The notes under the pieces were generated by a model, which was given only the letters and a program-made list of their open reading frames with translations, ran no database searches and had not been told where the DNA came from. This document shows positions 56,983 to 64,000 of a stretch of 64,000 nt of DNA, one piece after another. Origin of the DNA: JACXTP01 sp963789555 (GTDB taxonomy: Archaea; Thermoplasmatota; Thermoplasmata; Methanomassiliicoccales; UBA472); NCBI GenBank assembly GCA_963789555.1, contig CAWBKY010000009.1:124001-188000 (forward strand), given 5' to 3'. The position numbers were made by a program, and so were the translations under genes. How positions within the stretch are numbered: position 1 is the stretch's first letter; each line of letters begins with the position of its first letter.

Positions 56983-58334
56983 TCATAGATTGGCGACCAG
57001 GTCGTCCACCGCCTCGTTGACCACGTCCCTGACCATGGAGACGGGGGGACAATAGGCGTTCTCGAACCCCGCCTGGAATTCCTCTGCGGTCACCCCTTTG
57101 ACTATGGCCGCGCCGATCCAATTGATCCTGCCGGTGACCTCCTCGCCCCCCACGATCTGCGCCCCGATCAGTTTATGGGTGGAGGCGTCCGCCAGCACCT
57201 TAACGGTCAGTGGCTTGCCGCCGGGATAGTAACGGGCCCGGGTCATGCCATGGGCCTTGCCCTCCACGACCTTGACGCCATAGTAGTCGGCCAGGCCCCG
57301 GGACATGCCCACGCCCCCCACCTGGACCTCACCTATGACGCTGACAAATGGACTGGCCACCCCGGGATATTGGGCATAGCCGCCTGCGGCGTTGATGCCT
57401 GCCACCCGCCCTTGGCGGACAGCCGAGGAACCTAGCTGGCTCATGGTCGGACCGGGAAGGATGGCGCTCTCGCACGAAACCACGTCCCCCGCGAGATACA
57501 GCTCTTTGACCAATCTGCCCTTGCGATAGGGCTGCATGGAGGCGGATACCCGGACCGCCCCCAAAGGACCTATGTCCAGACCGATCTGGTTGGCAAGCTC
57601 CAGATTGGGCCTTACGCCGGTGGCCAATATGACCATCTGACAGGGCACCTCCTTGGAGGCGACCTTGATCCCTTCCACCATGCCATTGCCAATGATGGCC
57701 CCCAAAGGCGAGCCCATCATGAACTTGATGCCCAGGCTTTCACAGTGTGCCTGGACCAACCGCGCCATGTCCTCATCGAAGAGACGGGGTATGGCCTGGT
57801 CGAACATCTCCACCACCGTGACCTCCTTGCCCCGGTGGCGCAACGCTATGGCCATCTCCAATCCGATGACGCCCTGCCCCGGCCACCACTACGGACTGGA
57901 CCTCGTCCAATGCCGATAGTATCTTCTCCCCATCCTTGAGCCAGCGCACCGGATATACGCCGGGCAGCTTGACCCCTTCCACCGGCGGGACGAAGACCGT
58001 GCCCCCTGGCGCCAGGATCAGCGAGTCGAAGCTGATGTTGGCCCCATCATGCAACGTCAGGAGCCTTGGCCTCGAGGTCCACGCGGATGACCTTGGTCCT
58101 CACATGGACCTCGATCCTCCGTTCCTTTCGATACCATTCCGGGGTGTGCATGACTATGGAGCGGAAGTCCTTGATCCGCCCTTCGATGACGAATGGTATG
58201 GCGCATGGCGAGTAGGCGACGTGCTCGTCCTCGGTGAAGACCGTGATCTCTGCCTCTGGGTCCTTCTCCCGAGCGGAGGAGGCGGCGGTCATCCCGGCCG
58301 CTCCCGAGCCTATCACTGCAATGCGCTTGGCCAT
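56983..58334 (-). CDS. Class III pyridine nucleotide-disulfide oxidoreductase (NADH oxidase/CoA-disulfide reductase-like; two frame breaks)
   Basis: About 450 residues when joined across frame changes near 58065 and 57875. FAD loop IAVIGSGAAGMTAASSA, redox Cys in AYSPCAIPFVIEG, LILAPGGTVFVPPV, NAD loop VVVAGAG...IGLEMAIALRHRG, ATGVRPN, YLAGDVVSCES, and dimerisation domain GMTRARYYPGG...KLIGAQIVGGEEVTGRIN. The single Cys as in NADH oxidase, NADH peroxidase and CoA-disulfide reductase fixes the class but not the substrate. Minus-strand TTTATATC at 58366-58373. Confidence 0.85.
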
Positions 58335-58454
58335 CTCAAAGACCTCTCCAGTTGATTCTTGACCCCTGATATAAATTGTTCCACGTTGCGATGCCGCGCC
58401 ACAATATGGTTTATATCGGAGGGGGCAATGACCGCATCATCAAGTTGATGTGAC

Positions 58455-59450
58455 ATGAGGAACACCAGGACTATCGACCGCACGTCGCCGGTGGCGATCT
58501 GGAAGGAGGAGGACATGATCGGCGGGGAGCGGGTCAAGGCCATGGTGGCCATCCTCCGCACCAAGGGCTGTTGGTGGTCCAAGAGCGGCGGTTGCTCCAT
58601 GTGCGGTTACAACGTGGAGAGCACCGATGTCTCCGAGGATGACCTCAAGGCCCAGTTGGCCAAGCTGCTCGATCGGTACGATGGGGAGCCGATGCTCAAG
58701 GTCTACACCTCGGGTAGCTTCCTTGACGAGAACGAGGTCCCTGCGACAATGAAGGGGGAGCTTTTCGATTCCTTCCCGAAGGTGAGGCGTTTCCTCATCG
58801 AGTCCCGACCGGAGTTCGTCATCGAGGCGAACATCGATGCCCTGCCGAAGGGGAGGTCGGCGATCGCGTTGGGCCTGGAGAGCGCCAACGACGATGTGCT
58901 GGACCGGTCAGTGCGCAAGGGCTTCCACCTTAAGGATTACCAGAGGGCGGCCGAGGTGCTCGATTCAGGCTCGGTCCCGTTGCGTACCTACCTGTTGCTC
59001 AAGCCGCCCTACCTGACCGAGGCCCAGGCCATCAGGGACACGGCCGCCTCGATCGAGGTGGCGCGGAGGACCTCGGAAACGATCTCCATCAATCCGCTCA
59101 ATGTGCAATCCCACACCTTGGTCGAGGCCTTATGGCGCCGTGGCGATTACCGCCCCCCTTGGTTATGGTCCTTGGTCGAGGTCTTGCGCTCCACGGCGGG
59201 CAAGGGCGGACCAAGGATATTGTCCACCCCCAGTGGCGGAGGCACGCCTCGAGGGGTGCACAATTGTGGCAAGTGCGACAGAAAGATACTTGATGCGGTC
59301 GAGCGTTTCTCCTACACCCAGGACGTCCGGGAACTGGACGAGCTGGAATGTGGGTGCCGCCAGGAATGGGAGGGGCTACTGCTCTACCAGGACCGGATGC
59401 GAACGGCGGTGGACCTGGACCGACATCTAGGGAGCGATCAGGAACGTTGA
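58455..59450 (+). CDS. Archaeosine biosynthesis radical SAM protein RaSEA
   Basis: 331 residues. CWWSKSGGCSMCGYN gives the long-spaced radical SAM cluster motif of the TIGR01210 family, followed by VYTSGSFLDENEVP, SRPEFV, ALGLESANDDVLDRSVRKGF, LLLKPPYLTEAQAI; C-terminal Cys set (NCGKCD, ECGC) may bind a second metal. With ArcS, RaSEA converts lysine-preQ0 on tRNA to archaeosine. tgtA is also in the window; arcS is not. TTTATATC (58410-58417) gives a short leader. Confidence 0.85.
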   Translation: MRNTRTIDRTSPVAIWKEEDMIGGERVKAMVAILRTKGCWWSKSGGCSMCGYNVESTDVSEDDLKAQLAKLLDRYDGEPMLKVYTSGSFLDENEVPATMKGELFDSFPKVRRFLIESRPEFVIEANIDALPKGRSAIALGLESANDDVLDRSVRKGFHLKDYQRAAEVLDSGSVPLRTYLLLKPPYLTEAQAIRDTAASIEVARRTSETISINPLNVQSHTLVEALWRRGDYRPPWLWSLVEVLRSTAGKGGPRILSTPSGGGTPRGVHNCGKCDRKILDAVERFSYTQDVRELDELECGCRQEWEGLLLYQDRMRTAVDLDRHLGSDQER

Positions 59451-59465
59451 CATGGAGGGATGGCT

Positions 59466-59786
59466 ATGGACTACGATATCAAGAAGGGAAAGTACGCGGA
59501 CGTGGAAGGCGACGGACTGAGGAAGGTCGTGGCGGAGACCATTGGGAACGCCACGATGGAGGGGGACCTGGTGGTCGCCTCCTTCGGAGCGCTGGATCGA
59601 TTGGAGACCAAGGTCGTCAGCAAGACCACATTGTCCGTGTGCACCAAGATGAAGAAGGATGTCAGCGAGGAAGTGGCCACCGAGACCATCAAGCGCTACA
59701 ATCAGTTCCTTGAGGCCGCCACCGGGTTCAACGCCAAGGAAAGGGGCAAGCGGGCGCAGAAGAAGGCGAAGGAAGGGAAGGACTGA
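59466..59786 (+). CDS. Small conserved archaeal protein, DUF5611-like
   Basis: 106 residues from ATG 59466, chosen because GGAGGG (59455-59460) is too close to the ATG at 59460. YDIKKGKYADVEGDGLRKVV, GDLVVASFGALDRLETKV, TKMKKDVSEEVATETIKRYN and a basic tail. It resembles the DUF5611 family of euryarchaeal proteins; no function is known. Follows RaSEA by 15 bases and ends at a double hairpin terminator. Confidence 0.65.
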   Translation: MDYDIKKGKYADVEGDGLRKVVAETIGNATMEGDLVVASFGALDRLETKVVSKTTLSVCTKMKKDVSEEVATETIKRYNQFLEAATGFNAKERGKRAQKKAKEGKD

Positions 59787-59789
59787 TAG

Positions 59790-59833
59790 AGGCCAGATTT
59801 GGCCTGCCGAGGCTTCCCTCGGCTTGTTTTTAT
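59790..59833 (+). terminator. Double stem-loop with T-run
   Basis: AGGCCA-GATT-TGGCCT (59790-59805) and GCCGAGG-CTTC-CCTCGGC (59806-59823), followed by TTGTTTTTATTT. It separates the RaSEA unit from the ribosomal protein operon. Confidence 0.7.
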
Positions 59834-59853
59834 TTATATACCCCCACCACACA

Positions 59854-60071
59854 GTATAAATATAAGTACCCTTATGCGAGGTTGCTCAACGCGATAAGGA
59901 CGTTCGACCAGACTCCTTGGGCAATGCGCGAGCAACCCTTAACCGCCAACCGATTAAGTTCTGGGGGGCGACATCAGAGTCACGGTCGAAGGTGCGGATC
60001 TCAACACTCGTGAGAATGGGCGTTAGCAAGAACAGAGAGTTTGCTCTCTCGGCAAGCAGAGAGGGAGACAT
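59854..60071 (+). promoter_or_regulatory. Promoter and structured leader of the L3 operon
   Basis: GTATAAATATAAG at 59854-59866 is the TATA region, predicting transcription start near 59890 or just before, and about 180 bases of untranslated leader. The leader folds: GGTTGCT (59880-59886)/AGCAACC (59931-59937), CGCG (59890-59893)/CGCG (59927-59930), AAGGA (59896-59900)/TCCTT (59914-59918), and a late GAGAG-TTTG-CTCTC hairpin near 60040. Long leaders are uncommon in this window, where most TATA boxes sit close to the start codon. A transcription start upstream of 59880 is needed to include the first stem. Confidence 0.5.
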
Positions 60072-61073
60072 ATGCCGAACAAAAGACGTCCGCGACAGGG
60101 CTCCATGGCGTTTTCGCCAAGAAAGAGAGCTTCGAGACAGACACCTAAAATGGACCACTGGCCCGAGATCAGCGAAGGCCCGAAGGTTCAGGGATTTGCC
60201 GGCTACAAGGCCGGCATGACGCACGCAATGATGGTCGATTACCGCAAGACCAGCACCACCGCTGGCCAGGAGATCAAGATCCCGGTCACGGTGCTGGAGG
60301 TCCCGCCGATGAAGGTGGCCGCGGTGCGACTGTACGAGAACACCCGCTACGGCCTAAGGACCGCTGGAGAGGTCTGGGCCGCTAGCATCGACGAGACGCT
60401 GTCCCGCCGCCTGCCCATACCCAAGAACTACGACCAGGGCAAGGCTTGGGAGAAAGTGAAGGAGGTCGATGTGGAGGATATCCGCATCCTCGCCTACACC
60501 CAGCCCAAGATGGTGAAGGGCGTCCCGAAGAAGGTCCCCGAGCTCATGGAGCTCCGCATTGGGGGCGGCACCATGGATGCCCGCATGGAGTATGCGAAGG
60601 GCATCCTGGGCAAGGACATTGGCATCGCCGACTTCGCCAAGGAGGGCGCGTTGATCGATGTGTCCGCCGTCACCAACGGAAAAGGCTTCCAGGGCGCCGT
60701 GAAACGCTGGGGCCTGAAGCTTCTACACCACAAGAACAGCAAGCACCGCCGCATGGTCGGTACCCTGGCCCCGAAGAGGCCCGGTTACGTCCGTGAGACC
60801 GTGCCCCAGTCCGGTCAGATGGGCTACCACCAGAGGACCGAGGTCAACAAGCGCATACTCAAGATCGGTGAGAAGGGCGAGGAGATCAACCCCAAGGGCG
60901 GCTTCGTCCTGTATGGACTGGTCAACAACCCATACGTTCTGTTGCACGGCTCCGTGCCCGGCCCGACCAAGAGACTGGTCCGGTTGAGGGACCCGGTGCG
61001 CAAACAGGGCATGGACCTGAAGGAGGCGCCAAGTATGACCTACGTCTCCGTGGAATCCAAGCAGGGGGCGTAA
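60072..61073 (+). CDS. rpl3: Large ribosomal subunit protein uL3
   Basis: 333 residues: PRQGSMAFSPRKRA, PKVQGFAGYKAGMTHAMMVD, GKGFQGAVKRWGLK, RRMVGTLAPKRPGYVRETVPQ with the central loop near the peptidyl transferase centre. First gene of the S10-type operon. ATG 60072 preceded by AGAGAGGGAGA. Confidence 0.97.
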   Translation: MPNKRRPRQGSMAFSPRKRASRQTPKMDHWPEISEGPKVQGFAGYKAGMTHAMMVDYRKTSTTAGQEIKIPVTVLEVPPMKVAAVRLYENTRYGLRTAGEVWAASIDETLSRRLPIPKNYDQGKAWEKVKEVDVEDIRILAYTQPKMVKGVPKKVPELMELRIGGGTMDARMEYAKGILGKDIGIADFAKEGALIDVSAVTNGKGFQGAVKRWGLKLLHHKNSKHRRMVGTLAPKRPGYVRETVPQSGQMGYHQRTEVNKRILKIGEKGEEINPKGGFVLYGLVNNPYVLLHGSVPGPTKRLVRLRDPVRKQGMDLKEAPSMTYVSVESKQGA

Positions 61074-61076
61074 GCA

Positions 61077-61856
61077 ATGGCTGTGAAGAAAGGTAACATC
61101 AACGTTTATTCCGTAAAGGGCGACGTGGTCAAGACCATGGACCTGCCCGAGGTGTTCGCCACCGAGTTCCGTCCGGACGTCATCCGGAAGGCTGTGGTGG
61201 CAGAGGAGGCCAACCGCCGCCAGCCCTACGGTTCCAAGCCCGGGGCCGGTATCAGGCACGCGGTGTCCACCTGGGGCAAGGGAAGGGGCGTCGCCCGTGT
61301 GCAGCGCCTCACCCAGGGAGCGAAGGCCGCGGAGTCCCCTAACAACGTGGGCGGACGCCGGGCCTTCCCACCCAAGGCGGAGAAGGACTGGTCCAAGAAG
61401 GTCAACCGTAAGGAGAAGGCATTGGCCCGCTCCTCCGCTTTGGCCGCCGCCTCCGATGTGGAGACGGTCAAGAAGAGGGGGCACAAGTTCGACGAGAAGG
61501 TCACGCTACCGGTCGTCATCGAGGACGACGTGGAGGGACTGAAGAGCACCTCTGACGTCATGGAGACCCTGCGCAGCATCGGGCTGGAGCAGGACATCGT
61601 GCGCAGCAAGGAGGGCAAGCACGTACGGGCTGGCCGCGGAAAGATGCGGTCCAGGCGGTACAAGTCGCCCCGCTCCCTGCTCATAGTCGTCTCCAACGAG
61701 AAGGCTGACCTGTTCACCGGGGCCAAGAACCTCCCCGGAGTGGAGATCGCTTACGCAGACAAGCTGAACGCGGGCAACCTGGCCCCGGGCGGAATGCCTG
61801 GACGCCTGACCGTGTTCTCCGAGTCCGCCATCAAGAAGGTAGGAGAGTGGTGCTAA
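61077..61856 (+). CDS. rpl4: Large ribosomal subunit protein uL4
   Basis: 259 residues, archaeal L4: INVYSVKGDVVKTMDLPEVF, RQPYGSKPGAGIRHAVSTWGKGRGVARV with the long basic loop that lines the exit tunnel. Three bases after rpl3; its TAA shares one base with the ATG of rpl23. Confidence 0.97.
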   Translation: MAVKKGNINVYSVKGDVVKTMDLPEVFATEFRPDVIRKAVVAEEANRRQPYGSKPGAGIRHAVSTWGKGRGVARVQRLTQGAKAAESPNNVGGRRAFPPKAEKDWSKKVNRKEKALARSSALAAASDVETVKKRGHKFDEKVTLPVVIEDDVEGLKSTSDVMETLRSIGLEQDIVRSKEGKHVRAGRGKMRSRRYKSPRSLLIVVSNEKADLFTGAKNLPGVEIAYADKLNAGNLAPGGMPGRLTVFSESAIKKVGEWC

Positions 61857-62134
61857 TGCCAAAGAAGGTCCTGTTGCACCCGTTCGTCACAGAGAAGACC
61901 ATGAACCAGATGACTGGCTCCCCGGCCTTGGACTACAAGGACGGGAACAAGCTCGAGTTCATCGTGATGCGCACCGCCACCAAGGCGGATATCAAGGCCG
62001 CCTTCGAGGAGCAGTTCCAATGCAAGGTCGAGAAGGTTTGGACCAAGACCGCCCGCGACGGCAAGCACGCCGTCGTGAAGTTGGCTGAAGGCTACTCTGC
62101 CGAGGACATCGGCATGAGGATCGGAGTGTTCTGA
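61856..62134 (+). CDS. rpl23: Large ribosomal subunit protein uL23
   Basis: 92 residues: LHPFVTEKTMNQM, NKLEFIVMRTATKADIKAAFEE, VEKVWTKTARDGKHAVVKL. Docking site for SRP and chaperones at the tunnel exit. ATG 61856 overlaps the rpl4 stop. Confidence 0.96.
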   Translation: MPKKVLLHPFVTEKTMNQMTGSPALDYKDGNKLEFIVMRTATKADIKAAFEEQFQCKVEKVWTKTARDGKHAVVKLAEGYSAEDIGMRIGVF

Positions 62135-62144
62135 GGGGAGTGAC

Positions 62145-62849
62145 ATGGGAAAGAACCTTAGACAGCAGAGGCGCGGGCACGGCGGTATGACCTACCGTTC
62201 CCCGAGCCACAGGCACGTGGGCGACATTCGCCTCCCGCTTCCTTCCATGAAGGACGGGAAGATCGTGGACATAATGCACGCCCCCGGGCGCCTATGCCCG
62301 GTGGTCAAGGTCAACTTCGCCGGCGAGAACAACATCATGTTGGCGGCCGAGGGAGTGATGGTGGGCCAGGAGATCTCCGTCGATGGGGCTGGCTCAATAG
62401 CGGCCGGTAACGTCATGCCTCTGGCCAACATCCCTGAGGGTACCCTCGTATTCAATATCGAGGGGCGCCCCGGGGACGGTGGCAAGTACGTGAAGGCGGC
62501 CGGTAGCTCGGCCACGATCGTGACCAAGGGCGAGCGTGTGGTCATGCTCATGCCCTCTGGAGATTTCAAGAACTTTGACTCGCGCTGCCGCGCCACCGTT
62601 GGCATCGTAGCTGGCGGAGGTCACGGGGAGAAGCCCTTTGGCAAGTCGGGTAACAAGTTCCATGCCTACAGAAGCAGGAGCAAGGCGTATTTCAAGGTCA
62701 AGGGTATCGCCATGAACCCGGTGGACCACCCCCACGGAGGTGGCGGTCACCCGCACGTCGGCAAACCCAGCACTGTGTCGAGGAACGCCCCACCAGGACG
62801 TAAGGTAGGTAGGCTCTCACCACAGAAGAAAAAGAAAGGGAAGAGGTGA
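62145..62849 (+). CDS. rpl2: Large ribosomal subunit protein uL2
   Basis: 234 residues: GKNLRQQRRGHGGMTYRSPSH, GDIRLPLPSMKDGKIVD, VKAAGSSATIV, and the highly conserved MNPVDHPHGGGGHPHVGKPS near the peptidyl transferase centre. C-terminus is a Lys run. Confidence 0.97.
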   Translation: MGKNLRQQRRGHGGMTYRSPSHRHVGDIRLPLPSMKDGKIVDIMHAPGRLCPVVKVNFAGENNIMLAAEGVMVGQEISVDGAGSIAAGNVMPLANIPEGTLVFNIEGRPGDGGKYVKAAGSSATIVTKGERVVMLMPSGDFKNFDSRCRATVGIVAGGGHGEKPFGKSGNKFHAYRSRSKAYFKVKGIAMNPVDHPHGGGGHPHVGKPSTVSRNAPPGRKVGRLSPQKKKKGKR

Positions 62850-62855
62850 CCATAA

Positions 62856-63317
62856 ATGGCTGAAGATAAGCTCACCGGAACGAAGTCCTCCCGCAGGAAG
62901 CAGCGCAAGAAGAAGACGCTGATTACTGGCCGCAGGAAGAAGGAGTTCACCTACCGCGGTTTCACCATGGAGCAGTTGCAGGAGATGCCTTTCGAGGAGG
63001 TCCTGGAGCTGATGCCCAGCCGCATCAGGAGGACATTCGTTCGCGGGTTCAATGAGGAACAGAAGACCGCCTTCGACAAGATCAAGTCCGGGGAACATGA
63101 CGTGGTGCGCACGCACCGCAGGGACATACCCATCATCCCGGAGTTCGTCGGAAGGAAGGTCGCGGTATACAACGGCAAGGAGTTCAAGGAGATCGAGATC
63201 AGGCCTGAGATGATCGGGCACTATCTGGGCGAGTTCAGCATGACCAGGAAATCCGTCAAGCACTCCGGTCCAGGTGTCGGTGCCACACGTTCGTCCAAGT
63301 TCCTGCCGCTCAAGTGA
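62856..63317 (+). CDS. rps19: Small ribosomal subunit protein uS19
   Basis: 153 residues with the archaeal N-terminal extension (SSRRKQRKKKTLITGRRKKE) and the core FTYRGFTMEQLQEM, RTHRRDIPIIPEFVGRKVAVYNG, HYLGEFSMTRKSVKHSGPGVGATRSSKFL. Six bases after rpl2. Confidence 0.97.
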   Translation: MAEDKLTGTKSSRRKQRKKKTLITGRRKKEFTYRGFTMEQLQEMPFEEVLELMPSRIRRTFVRGFNEEQKTAFDKIKSGEHDVVRTHRRDIPIIPEFVGRKVAVYNGKEFKEIEIRPEMIGHYLGEFSMTRKSVKHSGPGVGATRSSKFLPLK

Positions 63318-63328
63318 GGTGTGTTGCA

Positions 63329-63775
63329 ATGGTTGGATACACAATGGAAGCTGACGCGGACACGACCTCTAGGGCGATAGGGAAGGAGATGCAGATCTCC
63401 CCCAAGTTCTCCCGTGAGATCTGTCGCATGTTGAAGGGTAAGCCCGTCAACGACGCCCTGAAGATGCTGGAGGAGGTGGTCGAGCTTACGCGCCCGGTCC
63501 CCATCCGCCGCTACAACATAGGCGTGGCGCACAAGCAGGGAGTGGGGCCGGGTCGTTACCCGGTGAAGGCCGCCAAGGCCATACACAAGGTGATCGAGAG
63601 CGCTAAGTCCAACGCCGAGTACAAAGGCTTGGACGCGGACAACATGCGCGTCAAGGTCGTCGCCGCCCACCTAGGCCGGACCATAGCTGGCTATATGCCC
63701 AGGGCGCACGGCCGCAGCACCCCCTGGAATCAGCAGACCGTGAACATTGAGGTAATCTTGGAGGAGATGAGCTAA
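63329..63775 (+). CDS. rpl22: Large ribosomal subunit protein uL22
   Basis: 148 residues from ATG 63329: SRAIGKEMQISPKFSREICR, MLKGKPVNDALKMLEEVV, PVRRYN-like PIRRYNIGVAHKQG, and IAGYMPRAHGRSTPWNQQTV from the tunnel loop. Its TAA is followed at once by the rps3 ATG. Confidence 0.97.
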   Translation: MVGYTMEADADTTSRAIGKEMQISPKFSREICRMLKGKPVNDALKMLEEVVELTRPVPIRRYNIGVAHKQGVGPGRYPVKAAKAIHKVIESAKSNAEYKGLDADNMRVKVVAAHLGRTIAGYMPRAHGRSTPWNQQTVNIEVILEEMS

Positions 63776-64000
63776 ATGGCAAGCGAGAGAAAGTTCATCG
63801 CTGAGAACATCCGGAGGGTGCTCCTCAAAGAGTACCTTATGCACACCGTCGACCGCGCTGGCTTCGGAGGAGTGGACGTGCAGCGCACCCCAATGGGTAC
63901 GCGCGTCACGCTCACCACGGAGAGGCCGGGCATAGTCATCGGGCGGAAAGGCTCCGCCATCAAGATGCTCACCACCGAGATCGAGAGGCGGTTCAAGTAC
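63776..64000 (+). CDS. rps3: Small ribosomal subunit protein uS3 (partial, cut by window end)
   Basis: First 75 residues: ERKFIAENIRRVLLKEYLM, VDRAGFGGVDVQRTPMGTRV and the KH-domain GIVIGRKGSAIK. The gene runs past the window end. Confidence 0.97.
   Translation, partial: MASERKFIAENIRRVLLKEYLMHTVDRAGFGGVDVQRTPMGTRVTLTTERPGIVIGRKGSAIKMLTTEIERRFKY

Overview
The window is archaeal. Evidence: archaeal forms of S7, S10, S12, EF-2, EF-1A, S8e, SRP19 and RpoP; the exosome/proteasome/prefoldin gene string; archaeosine tRNA-guanine transglycosylase; TATA boxes about 25 bases ahead of many genes. The DNA is G+C-rich, the 16S rRNA gene stands alone with no 23S behind it, and there is a [NiFe]-hydrogenase/heterodisulfide-reductase operon plus a corrinoid methyltransferase-like gene. 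Together these best fit Thermoplasmata, probably a Methanomassiliicoccales-like or sister lineage. That placement is an inference.

Layout. 1-6.4 kb: fragment, membrane-anchored M28 peptidase, MtaA-like methyltransferase with a DUF1638 partner, membrane proteins, a DJ-1/PfpI protein beside tRNA-Ala. 6.5-9 kb (minus): ilvD and an MscS channel. 9.1-14.1 kb (minus): str operon rps12-rps7-EF2-EF1A-rps10. 14.3-21.6 kb: E1-like ThiF protein, DUF99, Pth2, a small zinc ribbon, TgtA, a Pcc1-like protein, a MiaB-like methylthiotransferase, DUF1847, tRNA-Gln and tRNA-Ser. 22.1-24.1 kb: 16S rRNA with its own promoters and flanking processing stem. 24.2-32.9 kb: pyrG, aIF2-beta with a TRAM domain, an HExxH protein, a presenilin-type protease, phosphoesterases, S8e, SRP19, DUF211, NAD(P)HX repair enzyme. 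32.9-39.2 kb (minus): hdrA (tandem form)-mvhD-mvhG-mvhA behind a promoter with palindromes. 39.4-47.5 kb (plus): Cys-rich RING/PHD-like protein, FtsZ, RNase P Pop5, proteasome alpha, SBDS, Rrp4, Rrp41, Rrp42, L37Ae, RpoP, Pcc1, prefoldin beta, DHH phosphoesterase. 47.5-59.8 kb: TyrRS, an AhpF-like fusion, glutamine synthetase behind a palindromic operator and a highly structured leader RNA, two geranylgeranyl-reductase-like proteins, aldehyde dehydrogenase, class III disulfide oxidoreductase, RaSEA, a DUF5611-like protein. 59.9-64 kb (plus): start of the L3-L4-L23-L2-S19-L22-S3 operon behind a structured leader.

A dominant technical feature is about 30 apparent single-base frame breaks, many in genes that cannot be inactive (EF-1A, EF-2, S8e). 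I read these as sequence errors, so broken genes are annotated over their reconstructed full span as CDS.

Functionally the window is mostly information processing (translation, RNA decay, tRNA modification, protein turnover), with one energy-metabolism operon (H2-driven heterodisulfide/ferredoxin reduction), a nitrogen-assimilation locus and a lipid/redox cluster. The observations most worth following are the structured RNA and palindromic operator ahead of glnA, the tandem HdrA with palindromes at its promoter, and the RING/PHD-like Cys-rich protein ahead of ftsZ.
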